DNA of 64,000 nucleotides from Actinomadura sp. K4S16 (GTDB lineage: Bacteria; Actinomycetota; Actinomycetes; Streptosporangiales; Streptosporangiaceae), in the NCBI RefSeq assembly GCF_008327685.1, contig NZ_BDDE01000014.1, positions 248,001-312,000 of the forward strand, written 5' to 3'. Positions 50,079 through 59,450 of the stretch are shown piece by piece. Made by a program: the position numbers and the translations under genes. The notes under the pieces were generated by a model. That model did not search any database. It was not told the DNA's origin and saw only the letters and a program-made list of their open reading frames with translations. Positions within the stretch are counted from its first letter, which is position 1. Each line of letters opens with the position of its first letter.

Positions 50079-52838
50079 ATGGGGACGCTATCTGGGGGCG
50101 CGCCGCTGCTGGATCGGCAGCGAGAGCGAGCCGAGCTGAACGGCCTGCTGGGGGATGTGCGCTCCGGACGCGGGCGAGCCCTGGTGCTGCGCGGAGAGGC
50201 GGGCGTGGGCAAGTCGGCCCTGCTGCGGCATGCGACAGGGCAGGCGGCCGATATGCGCGTGGTGCGCGCCGTCGGGGCGGAATCGGAGATGGAGCTGGCG
50301 TTCGCCGGCCTGCATCTGCTGGTCGCGCCGCTGCTGGACAGGATCGAGAAGCTCCCCGGCCCGCAGCGCGACGCGCTCGCGGTCGCGTTCGGGCTGCGTG
50401 AGGGGAACGTGCCCGACCGGTTCATGGTCGGGCTGGCGGTGCTGACTCTGCTGGCGGAGGCGGCGGAGGAACGCGCTCTGCTGTGTGTGATCGATGACGC
50501 GCAGTGGCTGGACCAGGCGTCCGCCCAGGTGCTGGCGTTCGTCGCCAGGCGGCTGCTGGCCGAGCCGGTAGGGCTGATCTTCGCGGCGCGCGAGCCGGGC
50601 AGGCAGTTCCACGGGCTGGTGGACCTGGAGGTGCGCGGCCTGCCCAAGCAGGAGGCGCAGGCGCTGCTGCGCTCGGTGGTCCGCTTCCCGCTGGACGACC
50701 AGATCAGGGACCGGATCCTGGCGGAGACGAACGGCAACCCGCTGGCCCTGCTGGAGCTTCCGCGCGGGCTGAGCCCGGCACAGCTGGCGGGCGGGTTCGG
50801 AATGGTGGAGGCCCAGGCGGTCCCGGCGCGGGTGGAAGAGGGCTTTCGTCGGCGGCTGGCGGAGCTGCCGGCCGAGACCCGGTCGCTGATGCTGGTCGCG
50901 GCGGCCGAGCCGACCGGCGACCCGGCGCTGATCTGGCGCGCGGCGGGGCATCTGGGGGTTCCGGCTTCGGCGGTGGAGCCCGCGCAGGCCGACGGGTTGC
51001 TGGAGATCGGAGCGTGGGCGCGGTTCCGGCATCCGCTGGTGCGGTCGGCGGTGTACTCGGCCGCGTCCCCGTCGGAGCGGCGGGCGGCGCACGGGGCGCT
51101 GGCCACGGCGACCGATCCCGCGTCCGACCCCGACCGCCGGGCCTGGCATCGCGCGCACGCGGCACTGGAATCCGACGAGTCCGTGGCCGGCGAGCTGGAG
51201 CGGCTGGCCGACCGGGCTCAGGCGCGCGGCGGCATCGCGGCGGCGGCGGCGTTTCTGCGGCGCGCGACCGAGCTGACGCCGGATCCGGCCAGACGCGGAG
51301 CAAGGGCGGTGGCCGCGGCGCAGGCCTCCTTCGAGGCCGGCGCTCCGGACATGGCGCTGGAACTGCTCGGCTCCGCGGAGATGGGCCCGTTGACCGAGCT
51401 CCAGAGCGGACGGGTGGCCCGGCTGCGCGCCCAGATCCTCTTCGCGCGCAAGCGCGGCGGTGAGGCTCTGCGCCCGCTGCTGGACGCGGCCGGTCAGCTG
51501 TCCCGCGTCGACGCGGGGCAGGCACGCGAGGCCTACGTCGAAGCCATCGGATCAGCGGTCTTCGCCGGCAGGCTGGGCGAACCCGACCTCCTGCGGACGG
51601 TGGCCGAGACCGCCCGTACCGCGCCTGCGGGACCACTGCCGACACGGCCGATCGACGCACTCCTGGACGGGCTGGTGGCGCGGTTCGCCGAGGGCTACGC
51701 CGCGGCGGCACCGCGGTTGAAGCGCGTTCTGCAGGAGTTTCGGCAGGAAGCCCGACGCAACCCGGATGACAGCATGCGCCGGTTGGGGCTGGTCTACCTG
51801 GTCGCCGCGGACATGTGGGACGACCAGGCCTTGCAGGACCTGACCGAGTACGCGGTCCAGGCGGCCCGCGAGATCGGCGCGCTCCACTTCCTTCCCCAGG
51901 CCCTCACCTACCGCGCCACCGTGCACATCTACGCCGGCCAGTTCGACGCGGCCGCCACGCTGGTCGAGGAATCCGACGCGATCTTGAAGGTGACCGGCCA
52001 CGCCCACTTCGGCTTCGCCTCCAACCTGCTCATGAGCTGGCGTGGCGGGGTCGAGGCACCGGCGAGGTTCGACGCCGCCGTCGAGCGGACGCTCGCCTGG
52101 GGTGAGGGGCGAGCGATCAGCGGGGGCCACTTCGGGAGCGCGTTGGTGTACAACGCCCTCGGCCGGTACCAGGACGCTCGGGCCCGTGCGGAACGGGCGT
52201 GCGAGCACGACGATCTGGGGCTCACCGGGTTCGCCCTCATGGAACTGGTCGAGGCGGCCGCCTACGGCAACGCCCCTGAAGCGGCCACAACCGCTTTGCG
52301 ACAGCTGGAGGAGCGCACCACCGCCGCCGGCACCGACTGGGCCCTCGGCGTGCTCGCCCGCTCGAAGGCCCTGCTCTCCGACGGCGAGGCCGCCGACCTG
52401 CTGTACCGCGAGGCCATCGAGCACCTCGAGCGCAGCCGGGCCGCCGCGTACCTCGCCCGTACCCACCTGGTGTTCGGCGAGTGGCTGCGTCGCGAGAACC
52501 GGCGCCTCGACGCGCGCGAGCACCTGCGCACCGCCTACGAGATGCTGCAGGATTTCGGCGCCCAGGGCTTCGCCGACCGCGCCCGCCGCGAACTCCTGGC
52601 GACCGGCGAGACCGTCCGCAAGCGCACCGCGGGCACGCCCGACGGTCTCACGCCTCAGGAAAGTCAGATCGCCCGACTGGCGCGGAAGGGGCTGTCGAAC
52701 CCGGAGATCGGCGCCCAGCTGTTCCTCAGCCCGCGCACCGTCGAATACCACCTGAGCAAGGTGTTCTCGAAGCTCGCCATCACCTCTCGCCGCCAGCTCG
52801 CACAGGCACTGCCCGACCACGGCCATGACGGTGCGTGA
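50079..52838 (+). CDS. LuxR-family LAL regulator with AAA/AfsR-like ATPase
   Basis: A 919-residue LAL protein. The Walker A is GEAGVGKSALL (residues 39-49), with Walker B VIDDAQWLDQ; a long TPR-like middle follows, and the C-terminal LuxR helix-turn-helix reads TPQESQIARLARKGLSNPEI, then FLSPRTVEYHLSKVFSKL. ATG at 50079 is chosen. Its near-twin at 53805 (also 919 residues) faces it across the deacetylase gene, and the two share Walker A, the linker and the HTH almost word for word. Confidence 0.9.
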   Translation: MGTLSGGAPLLDRQRERAELNGLLGDVRSGRGRALVLRGEAGVGKSALLRHATGQAADMRVVRAVGAESEMELAFAGLHLLVAPLLDRIEKLPGPQRDALAVAFGLREGNVPDRFMVGLAVLTLLAEAAEERALLCVIDDAQWLDQASAQVLAFVARRLLAEPVGLIFAAREPGRQFHGLVDLEVRGLPKQEAQALLRSVVRFPLDDQIRDRILAETNGNPLALLELPRGLSPAQLAGGFGMVEAQAVPARVEEGFRRRLAELPAETRSLMLVAAAEPTGDPALIWRAAGHLGVPASAVEPAQADGLLEIGAWARFRHPLVRSAVYSAASPSERRAAHGALATATDPASDPDRRAWHRAHAALESDESVAGELERLADRAQARGGIAAAAAFLRRATELTPDPARRGARAVAAAQASFEAGAPDMALELLGSAEMGPLTELQSGRVARLRAQILFARKRGGEALRPLLDAAGQLSRVDAGQAREAYVEAIGSAVFAGRLGEPDLLRTVAETARTAPAGPLPTRPIDALLDGLVARFAEGYAAAAPRLKRVLQEFRQEARRNPDDSMRRLGLVYLVAADMWDDQALQDLTEYAVQAAREIGALHFLPQALTYRATVHIYAGQFDAAATLVEESDAILKVTGHAHFGFASNLLMSWRGGVEAPARFDAAVERTLAWGEGRAISGGHFGSALVYNALGRYQDARARAERACEHDDLGLTGFALMELVEAAAYGNAPEAATTALRQLEERTTAAGTDWALGVLARSKALLSDGEAADLLYREAIEHLERSRAAAYLARTHLVFGEWLRRENRRLDAREHLRTAYEMLQDFGAQGFADRARRELLATGETVRKRTAGTPDGLTPQESQIARLARKGLSNPEIGAQLFLSPRTVEYHLSKVFSKLAITSRRQLAQALPDHGHDGA

Positions 52839-52883
52839 GCCGCCCGGCCCGCCCCGTCCGGTCCTCGCGAAACGGAGTCTCAC

Positions 52884-53774
52884 ATGGCCGAACAACAGCC
52901 CTGGCATTGGGACGAGCAGACCTGGCGCGGCCACGTGGCGCGGGTCCGCGCCGGCCGCTCCCTGCACCCCGCCTCCTGGCCCGGCGGCGCCCGCGTCGCC
53001 GTCGCGCTCTCCTTCGACTCCGACCACGAGACGATCCACCTGCGCGGCGGCGAGACCAGTCCGGGCAGACTCGCCCAGGGGGAGTACGGCTCCCGCGTCG
53101 GCGCCCCCCGGGTGCTTCGCCTGCTGGACCGCTTCGGCATCCCGGCCTCGTTCTTCATGCCGGCGGTCTCGGCACTTCTGCACCCAGGAGAGGTCCGTGA
53201 CTACGTCGCCGCGGGCCACGAGGTCGCCATGCACGGCTGGATCCACGAGAGCAACGCGCTGCTGGACCCCGCCGACGAGCGCGAGCTGGCCCTGCGCGCC
53301 GCCGACACCCTGGAGAAGCTCGCGGGCACCCGCCCCGTCGGCATCCGCACTCCGGCGTGGGACTTCTCCGACCACACCCTGGCCATAACGCGTGAGCTGG
53401 GCCTGCTCTACGACTCCTCCCTCATGGCCGACGACGAGCCCTACGAACTGCTGGCCGACGGCGAGCCGACCGGAGTCGTGGAGATCCCGGTCGAGTGGAT
53501 CAGGGACGACGTGCCGTACCTGCTGCTGGAGCACGGCGGCATGCTGCGGGCCTGCCCGCCGCCGCGGGACGTGGCGGGGATCTGGCGCGACGAGTTCGAC
53601 GCCGCGCTCGAGGAGGGCGGACTGTTCCAGCTCACCATGCACCCGCACGTCATCGGCCACCGCTCCCGCATGGCCGTACTACGCGAACTGCTGGAGCACA
53701 TCGACGCGCAGCAGGGCGTCTGGTACGCCACCCACGCCCAGGTCGCCCAATACGTCCTGGAGCAGGCTTCATAA
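52884..53774 (+). CDS. polysaccharide deacetylase-family protein
   Basis: A 296-residue NodB-homology protein: RVAVALSFDSDHETIHL holds the catalytic Asp pair, HEVAMHGWIHESNAL the His box, and PVGIRTPAWDFSDHTLAI the next motif. It has no signal peptide, so this branch is more like allantoinase/PuuE-type amidases than a wall enzyme. It lies between the two LAL regulators; ATG 52884 follows the first regulator by 45 bases and may be co-transcribed. Confidence 0.9.
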   Translation: MAEQQPWHWDEQTWRGHVARVRAGRSLHPASWPGGARVAVALSFDSDHETIHLRGGETSPGRLAQGEYGSRVGAPRVLRLLDRFGIPASFFMPAVSALLHPGEVRDYVAAGHEVAMHGWIHESNALLDPADERELALRAADTLEKLAGTRPVGIRTPAWDFSDHTLAITRELGLLYDSSLMADDEPYELLADGEPTGVVEIPVEWIRDDVPYLLLEHGGMLRACPPPRDVAGIWRDEFDAALEEGGLFQLTMHPHVIGHRSRMAVLRELLEHIDAQQGVWYATHAQVAQYVLEQAS

Positions 53775-53804
53775 GCCCGGCGTGCGTCCGGTCGTGCCGT
53801 GCCG

Positions 53805-56564
53805 TCAGCCCGCCGGGGCGCCATCGGGCAGCGCGTTCCGGAGCTGCTGGCGGGAGGTGATCTCAAGCTTGCTGAACACCTTGCCCAGGTGGTACTCGAC
53901 GGTCCGCGGGCTGAGGAACAGCTGGGCGGCGATCTCCGGATTGGACAGGCCGCCCCGGGCCAGCTGCGCGATCTGGGCCTCCTGGGGAGTGAGCTGGTCG
54001 CGCGTGGCGGCGGCGCGCCTGCGGACGGTCTCGCCGGTGGCCAGCAGCTCGCGGCGGGTCCGCTCGGCGAACGCCTCCATGCCGATCGCGGTGAACATGT
54101 CGTGCGCGGTGCGCAACCGCGCCCGCGCGTCGGCCCGCCGCCCCTCGCGCCGCAGCCATTCGCCGTAGAGCAGGTGCGCCCGGGCGAGTTCGGTGCGGAA
54201 GCCGGTGCGGCTCAGCCGATCGACCGCCTCGAGATGGCAGCGCTCGGCGTCCTCGCCGTCGCTCACCAGCGCCCGGGACCGCGCGTAGATCCCCTGCGCC
54301 CAATCGCCCTGGCTGATGCCGGTCGCCTCGGCGAGCCGGCTGAGCGCCTCCAGCGCCGGCCGGGGCTCCCCGGCCCTGCCGGCCGCCTCGATCAGCTCGA
54401 CGAGCGCCCACACGGAGACATGCAGATCAGGTTGTCGAGCGGCGGCCTGCGCGTAGGCCATCGCCTTGTCGTAGTGGCCGAGCCCGTTGTACAGGATGGC
54501 GGACACCCACTGCGCATGCTGGACGCCCGTCCCCTGCCGCGCGGCCCGGGCCTCCACGATCACGCCTTCGATCAGCGGAACGGCCTCGGCCTCCACACCC
54601 CGGTATCCGGCGAGCGACACCGCCCCGTAGGGCACCATCCGGGAGCCCGTCGCCGCCGCGATCGCCTCCCCCTCCGCGATCAGCGCAGCCGCCTCCGTGA
54701 GCTCGCCGCTCCAGACCATGACGGAGGTCTGCGCGTTCGCCCAGATCACCAGCTGGCCGAGCAGCCCCGCCTCGCGGGCGCCCCGGAAGCCGCGGCTTAT
54801 GATCGTCCGCCAGTTCGCCTCGTCCCAGGCCAGTGCCGCGATGGCCGCGGCCATCGGGCTCCACCGCTGGTCCTCCGCGAAGCTGATCTTCTCGTCGCCG
54901 AAGGCCCGCAGGGCCCGGCTCAACCGGGGCGCCGCCTGAGCGCGCCCGTCGATGATCAGGGCGGTCACCCCGTCGAGCAGCAGATCGGACGGGCGGGGCT
55001 CGGCGGGCGGCGGCACCGACCGCGCGGCCAGGGAGATCCGTTCGAGATCGTCGGCGCCCGCGAACTCCCCGGCGAACATCGCCGCGTACCAAGCGTCCAG
55101 GTACGTCTCGCGCGCGAGCGCGGTGTCCAGCGGCTCGAGCCGCTGGGCCGCCTTCGCCAGGAGTGCCGGAGCTTCACCGCCCACATCGGAGGCGAACGCC
55201 ATGTGCCCGCGCAGCAGGGCGGCCCGGGCCTGCTGGAGTTCGTCCAGCGGGCCCGCCGCCGCCATGGCGAGCAGCTCCGTCGCCGCCTCGAAAGCGCCTG
55301 CCTGGAGGTTCGCCTGCGCGGCCGCGAGCGCACGCTCGGACCTCGGCGCGGGCTCGCCCGTCAGCTCGGCCGCGCGCTGCAGGAACGCGGCCGAGGCCGC
55401 CATGCCGCCCCGGGCCTCCGCCCGGCCCGCGCAGCGTTCCAGCTCCGCGGCCACCTCGTCGTCGACTCCCGGCACCGCCGCCGCCAGGTGCCACGCGCGC
55501 CGGTCCAGGTCGCGGTCGCGATCGGTCACCTCGGCCAGCGCCCGGTGCGCGGCGCGTCGCTCCGACAGCGTCGCCGCCGAGTACACGGCGGACCGCACCA
55601 GCGGATGCCGGAACCGCACCCGCATCCCGATCTCGAGCAGGCCGTCGGTCTGCGCGGCCTCCGCGGCGGACGCGGGTAGCCCGAGCCGCTCGGCCGCACG
55701 CCACACCAGCGTCGGATCGCCCGCCGGCTCGGCCGCCGCCACCAGCATCAGCGACCGCGTGTCGGCGGGGAGCCGCTCCAGCCGGCGGCGGAAGCCGTCC
55801 TCGATCCGCGCCGGGACCGCCCGCACACCGACCAGCCCGAACCCGCCCGCCAGCTGGGCGGGGTCCAGCCCGCGCGGCAACTCGAGCAGCGCCAGCGGAT
55901 TGCCGTTCGTCTCGGCCAGGATGCGTTCCTGAACCGGCTCGTCGAGACGGAACCGGACCACCGACCGCAGCAGCATGCGGGCCTCCCGGTCGGGCAGTCC
56001 CCCAACCTCCAGGTCCGCAAGCCCCCGGAACTGCTCGCCCGGGTCGCGCGCGGCGAAGACCAGACCCACCGGCTCGGCCAGCAGCCGGCGCGCCGCGAAC
56101 AGCAGCGCCTGCGCCGACGCCCGGTCCAGCCATTGCGCGTCATCGATCACGCAGAGGAGCGGTTGTTCCTCCGCCGCCTCCGACAGGAGGGTCAGCACCG
56201 CCAGTGCGACCATGAACCGGTCCGGTACGCCCCCTTCACGCAGCCCGAACGCGACCCCCAGGGCGTCGCGCTGAGGGCCCGGCAGGCCTTCCAGCCGGTC
56301 AAGGAGCGGCATGCACAGCTGATGGAGGCCGGCGAAAGCCAGCTCCATCTCCGATTCCACGCCTCCCGCGCGGGCGACCCGCATGTCCGCCGCGGCCTCG
56401 ACCAGGTATTGCAGCAGCGCCGACTTCCCCACGCCCGCCTCACCGCGCACCACCAGCGCCCGCCCGCGGCCGGACCGCAGATCCTTCACCAGGCCGTCGA
56501 GCGCGGCGCGCTCCCGCTGCCGGTTCAACAGCTTGGACGCCCCAAACCCAGTCCTCATGCCCAT
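53805..56564 (-). CDS. LuxR-family LAL regulator, paralogue
   Basis: A 919-residue LAL protein: Walker A GEAGVGKSALL near residues 41-51, Walker B VIDDAQWLDR, then TPR-like helices and the LuxR domain TPQEAQIAQLARGGLSNPEI, then FLSPRTVEYHLGKVFSKL. It is convergent with the deacetylase and clearly duplicated from 50079-52838. A palindrome lies at 56714-56734 about 150 bases upstream. Confidence 0.9.
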   Translation of the reverse strand: MGMRTGFGASKLLNRQRERAALDGLVKDLRSGRGRALVVRGEAGVGKSALLQYLVEAAADMRVARAGGVESEMELAFAGLHQLCMPLLDRLEGLPGPQRDALGVAFGLREGGVPDRFMVALAVLTLLSEAAEEQPLLCVIDDAQWLDRASAQALLFAARRLLAEPVGLVFAARDPGEQFRGLADLEVGGLPDREARMLLRSVVRFRLDEPVQERILAETNGNPLALLELPRGLDPAQLAGGFGLVGVRAVPARIEDGFRRRLERLPADTRSLMLVAAAEPAGDPTLVWRAAERLGLPASAAEAAQTDGLLEIGMRVRFRHPLVRSAVYSAATLSERRAAHRALAEVTDRDRDLDRRAWHLAAAVPGVDDEVAAELERCAGRAEARGGMAASAAFLQRAAELTGEPAPRSERALAAAQANLQAGAFEAATELLAMAAAGPLDELQQARAALLRGHMAFASDVGGEAPALLAKAAQRLEPLDTALARETYLDAWYAAMFAGEFAGADDLERISLAARSVPPPAEPRPSDLLLDGVTALIIDGRAQAAPRLSRALRAFGDEKISFAEDQRWSPMAAAIAALAWDEANWRTIISRGFRGAREAGLLGQLVIWANAQTSVMVWSGELTEAAALIAEGEAIAAATGSRMVPYGAVSLAGYRGVEAEAVPLIEGVIVEARAARQGTGVQHAQWVSAILYNGLGHYDKAMAYAQAAARQPDLHVSVWALVELIEAAGRAGEPRPALEALSRLAEATGISQGDWAQGIYARSRALVSDGEDAERCHLEAVDRLSRTGFRTELARAHLLYGEWLRREGRRADARARLRTAHDMFTAIGMEAFAERTRRELLATGETVRRRAAATRDQLTPQEAQIAQLARGGLSNPEIAAQLFLSPRTVEYHLGKVFSKLEITSRQQLRNALPDGAPAG

Positions 56565-57144
56565 CTCCGCCGCAATTCAGCACGAGCCACCCGGCCGCGA
56601 CCACCCCGGACACCGGGCGCCGGCGGCGAGTTCAGAAGCCTGACGCACTGTTTCCTCGGCCGCCGGAAGTGACTCTGAGTGAACGTCGAACATCCATCTG
56701 CGATCGTCAATAGAACGTTCCACGAAAGAACGTTACATCGCGATTTATACCACGCCGACCCCGGACTCATTTCGCTAGAACCGCGATCGGATCGAGCACC
56801 GCATGGCCCTGCGCAGCGGAGACGGCCCTGCCGCGACCTGCTCCCCCGCTCGCCCGTCCCGCCTCCACAGAAAGTCGAGAAAGGACGCGCCTGATCCAAA
56901 TAGCGCAGGGACGCCGACCTGGTTGCCGCCCTCCTTCGGGGCAACCCGCGGAAGCCGTGCAGCGGCATCAAACCGCACATCTGCAAAGCGACACTCGCCT
57001 CGCAAACAATCACCCGTCCGTAAGCCAAATGGCTTCTGCGCTTTGTCACACGCCGGGTTACCGCGCGCGCACTGCCGAGCTGGTGGTCGGGTGGACGAAG
57101 TCGTCCCTTCAGAGCGTGCTCGGAAGTACGACCAGTCCGCCGGA
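56565..57144. other. 580-bp gene-free region with a palindrome
   Basis: It lies between the LAL gene (minus, starts 56564) and the WYL gene (minus, stops 57145). It contains an AT-richer patch at about 56690-56760 with the AACGTTC inverted repeat. Long frames here are weakly coding and none has a convincing RBS; I annotate no gene. Confidence 0.6.
56714..56734. promoter_or_regulatory. AACGTTC-N7-GAACGTT palindrome
   Basis: A perfect inverted repeat in the upstream region of the second LAL regulator. It is a good operator candidate for autoregulation or for an unlinked regulator. Confidence 0.5.
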
Positions 57145-58137
57145 TCAGACGGTGGGCGGGCGGTGGGCCCCTTCTGCCAGCCGGTCGGCGAGGCCGAGGA
57201 CGAGGGCGCGGAGCTCGTCCGGGCGCTCGATGGCGAAGGGGCGGTCGAGCGAAGCGAGGAGCGCGGGCAGCCAGTCGAGCCGTTCGGCCCGCATCTCGAC
57301 GCGGTGCCAGCGCTCGGCCGCCGGGTCGTCCGCGTCGGCGGGTCCGTCCACGGTCGCGATGGATGCGGGGAAGCGCGCGCGGATCTGCTCGACCGTCCCG
57401 TGGATGCGCAAGGTCACCTCGTACCGGTAAGGCGCCGTGGCGAACCCGGACAGGACGCGTTCCGCCGGGTCCGGCCCGGCGGGCGCCTCGAACGAGCCGG
57501 GCAGGGTGCGGGCGTCCGTGATGCGGTCGAGGCGGAAGGTGCGGTTCTCGCCGACCCCGGTGTCCTCGCCGGTCACGTACCAGCGGCCCGAATGGCTGAC
57601 GATTCCGTACGGGCGCAGGGTGCGGTCGGTGCGGCGGCCCTCCCGGTCGCCGTACCGGAACGAGACCGGACGGCGGTGGCGCACGGCGTCGGCGAGCGTG
57701 AGCAGGGTTCCGGTGTCCGGCGCGGCGGTCCCGTCGGACGGCCGGGTGAACGCGAGCGACTCCTGGACGGCGTCGAGCCGGCGGGCGAGGGCCGGGGGGA
57801 GCACCCGCCGGATCTTCGCCGCCGCCGTCTCGCTCGCGGTTCCGGCCGCGGCGCCGAGGCCCGCGCGCCGTCCGGCGACCAGGCCGAGCAGCACGGCGAG
57901 CGCCTCGTCGTCGTTGAGCATCAGCGGCGGCAGCCGGTGCCCGCGGGCGAGGCGGTACCCGCCGTAGCGGCCGCGCACCGCCTCGACGGGCACGCCGAGG
58001 TCGAGCAGCTGGTCGACGTACCGCCGGACGGTCCGGCCCTCGACGCCGAGCCGGTCGGCGAGCTCGGCGATAGTCCGGGTGCCGCCGGACTGGAGCAGTT
58101 CGAGGAGGGTGAGCACGCGGCCGGTCGGTCGGGACAT
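57145..58137 (-). CDS. WYL-domain (YafY-like) transcriptional regulator
   Basis: A 330-residue regulator: helix-turn-helix at residues 1-60 (RVLTLLELLQSGGTRTIAEL; GVEGRTVRRYVDQLLDLGVP), then the WYL domain (RPVSFRYGDREGRRTDRTLR; GRWYVTGEDT) and the WCX-like C-terminus. WYL proteins sense ligands or nucleic acids. It is divergent from the VOC gene over the palindrome at 58157. Confidence 0.9.
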   Translation of the reverse strand: MSRPTGRVLTLLELLQSGGTRTIAELADRLGVEGRTVRRYVDQLLDLGVPVEAVRGRYGGYRLARGHRLPPLMLNDDEALAVLLGLVAGRRAGLGAAAGTASETAAAKIRRVLPPALARRLDAVQESLAFTRPSDGTAAPDTGTLLTLADAVRHRRPVSFRYGDREGRRTDRTLRPYGIVSHSGRWYVTGEDTGVGENRTFRLDRITDARTLPGSFEAPAGPDPAERVLSGFATAPYRYEVTLRIHGTVEQIRARFPASIATVDGPADADDPAAERWHRVEMRAERLDWLPALLASLDRPFAIERPDELRALVLGLADRLAEGAHRPPTV

Positions 58138-58156
58138 GGTGCCGAGCCTATGGCGA

Positions 58157-58181
58157 ATAGTGGACCGATTCTGTCCACTAT
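58157..58181. promoter_or_regulatory. operator-like palindrome between WYL and VOC genes
   Basis: ATAGTGGAC - CGATTCT - GTCCACTAT, nine-base perfect arms, 20 bases before the WYL start and 52 before the VOC start. It is the likely operator for the WYL protein. It resembles 32209-32231, with a spacer two bases longer between the ATAGTGGA/TCCACTAT arms. Confidence 0.65.
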
Positions 58182-58232
58182 CCCCTCTAACGTGCGAAGC
58201 ACCACGGCACCGCGAACCCAGGAGGAACCGCC

Positions 58233-58631
58233 ATGGACTTCGTTTCGATCCGCGTCATCACCGAGGACGTCGCCCGCCTCGTCGAGTTCTACGAGAAGGT
58301 CACCGGCGTGCGGGCGGACTGGACCACCGAGGACTTCGCCGAGATCCGCACCCGCCACGCGACCCTGGCGATCGCGAGCACCCGCACCGTCCCGCTGTTC
58401 GCGCCGGGCTCGTCCCGGCCCGCCGACAACCACAGCGTGATCATCGAGTTCCTCGTCGACGACGTGGACCGGGTGCACGCGAACCTGACCGGGTACGTCG
58501 GCGAGTTCGTCACCGAGCCGACCACGATGCCGTGGGGCAACCGGGCGCTGCTGTTCCGCGACCCCGACGGCAACCTCGTCAACTTCTTCACCCCCGTAAC
58601 CCCGGAAGCGATCGCCAAGTTCGGCCGCTGA
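58233..58631 (+). CDS. VOC-family protein, likely target of the WYL regulator
   Basis: A 132-residue single VOC domain (DFVSIRVITEDVARLVEFYE; HSVIIEFLVDDVDRVHANLT; LLFRDPDGNLVNFFTP). The function is unknown. It is divergent from the WYL gene with an operator-like palindrome between, so it is probably its regulated target. GGAGGAACC lies before the ATG. Confidence 0.85.
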   Translation: MDFVSIRVITEDVARLVEFYEKVTGVRADWTTEDFAEIRTRHATLAIASTRTVPLFAPGSSRPADNHSVIIEFLVDDVDRVHANLTGYVGEFVTEPTTMPWGNRALLFRDPDGNLVNFFTPVTPEAIAKFGR

Positions 58632-59009
58632 TCCGGGCCCACCAGGCGCACGGCAGCAGAGCAAACCCGGCAGGGGCCGCAAGCGCTGGACCGTGCGCTG
58701 GAAGGCGCCTCTCAACGCCTTCCAGATCGAGTTCGAAGGCCGACTCACCCCGACCGCCAACCGAACACCTCAACAACCAAGATCAGCCGTTAACTTACCC
58801 CCCAGGATCGCGCTCGATCATCCCACCCGGGTCACGTCCAGCGGAGTGGTGTATGAGACAGCCTCTGCGTGATCTGTTTCTGCAAATTAAGCGATCAGTT
58901 CCCGAACAGGCTTCAAAGAGTTATAAAATGTGTGGTTGCGATGTCGATCAGTACCAGTCGTCCTAGGTTGATCGGCAGAGCCTGTGATTAGCGAAGGGGA
59001 TGCTTTCGC
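58632..59009. other. 378-bp region with transposase remnant and promoter area
   Basis: It contains the remnant at 58658-58752 and, at about 58870-58990, an AT-rich patch (TTATAAAATG near 58920) that probably carries the promoter of the adaptor/NB-ARC operon. I see no intact gene. Confidence 0.6.
58658..58752 (+). pseudogene. transposase C-terminal remnant
   Basis: A plus-strand frame encodes SKPGRGRKRWTVRWKAPLNA followed by FQIEFEGRL, which looks like the C-terminal tail of an IS256/Mutator-type transposase. Only about 30 residues are left and no ends are visible. The assignment is tentative. Confidence 0.4.
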
Positions 59010-59450
59010 ATGGTGGATGTGGTGGCGATGTCAGAGGCCGTCGCGTTGATGGCGGCCACGGGTGCGGTATCGGGACTGAGCGAGAGCGCTGCGTTGGGGG
59101 TGGTCGGGCGAATCCGGGAGCGGGTGCGTGGGGTGTTCGGCTTGGATGAGCGTTCGGTGGAGGCGTTGGAGCGGGCAGTGGATGATCCGGCCGATGAGGG
59201 TCGGGTGGCTGAGTTGGCAGCGGCGTTGGTTTGGTACGCGAAGCGTGACGAGGAGTTCGCCGGTGAATTGGCCGGGTGGGCACAGGAGTACGGGGCGGCT
59301 GGATCGGTTGTGCAGAGTGTGCGCGCGGGGCGGGACGCGTACGCAGCGGGCCGGGATATGACGGTGAACCAGCGGATCGAGCCGGTGGAGCAGTCGTCGG
59401 ACAGAGGTCCTTCAGCGGGGACCGGTGAAGCTGGAGGCTATCGGGAATGA
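59010..59450 (+). CDS. 146-aa adaptor of the NB-ARC system
   Basis: A 146-residue helical protein (GVFGLDERSVEALERAVDDP; ELAAALVWYAKRDEEFAGEL) with a C-terminal tail SVRAGRDAYAAGRDMTVNQ (104-121). A related motif, AFTAAGDIHVHL, opens the NB-ARC protein. This type of tail is typical of actinomycete STAND-linked small proteins thought to provide the trigger or effector-associated part. Its stop overlaps the ATG of the NTPase (59447-59450). AAGGGGA lies nine bases before the ATG. GC3 is lower than in the rest of the window. Confidence 0.85.
   Translation: MVDVVAMSEAVALMAATGAVSGLSESAALGVVGRIRERVRGVFGLDERSVEALERAVDDPADEGRVAELAAALVWYAKRDEEFAGELAGWAQEYGAAGSVVQSVRAGRDAYAAGRDMTVNQRIEPVEQSSDRGPSAGTGEAGGYRE

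Noticed and set aside
51552..53660. 702-codon open frame on the minus strand
   Set aside because: Shadow of the LAL regulator and deacetylase genes.
56555..57049. 164-codon minus-strand frame in the 580-bp gap
   Set aside because: Low-complexity Arg/Ser/Cys content, no RBS, no family; it overlaps the start of the LAL gene.
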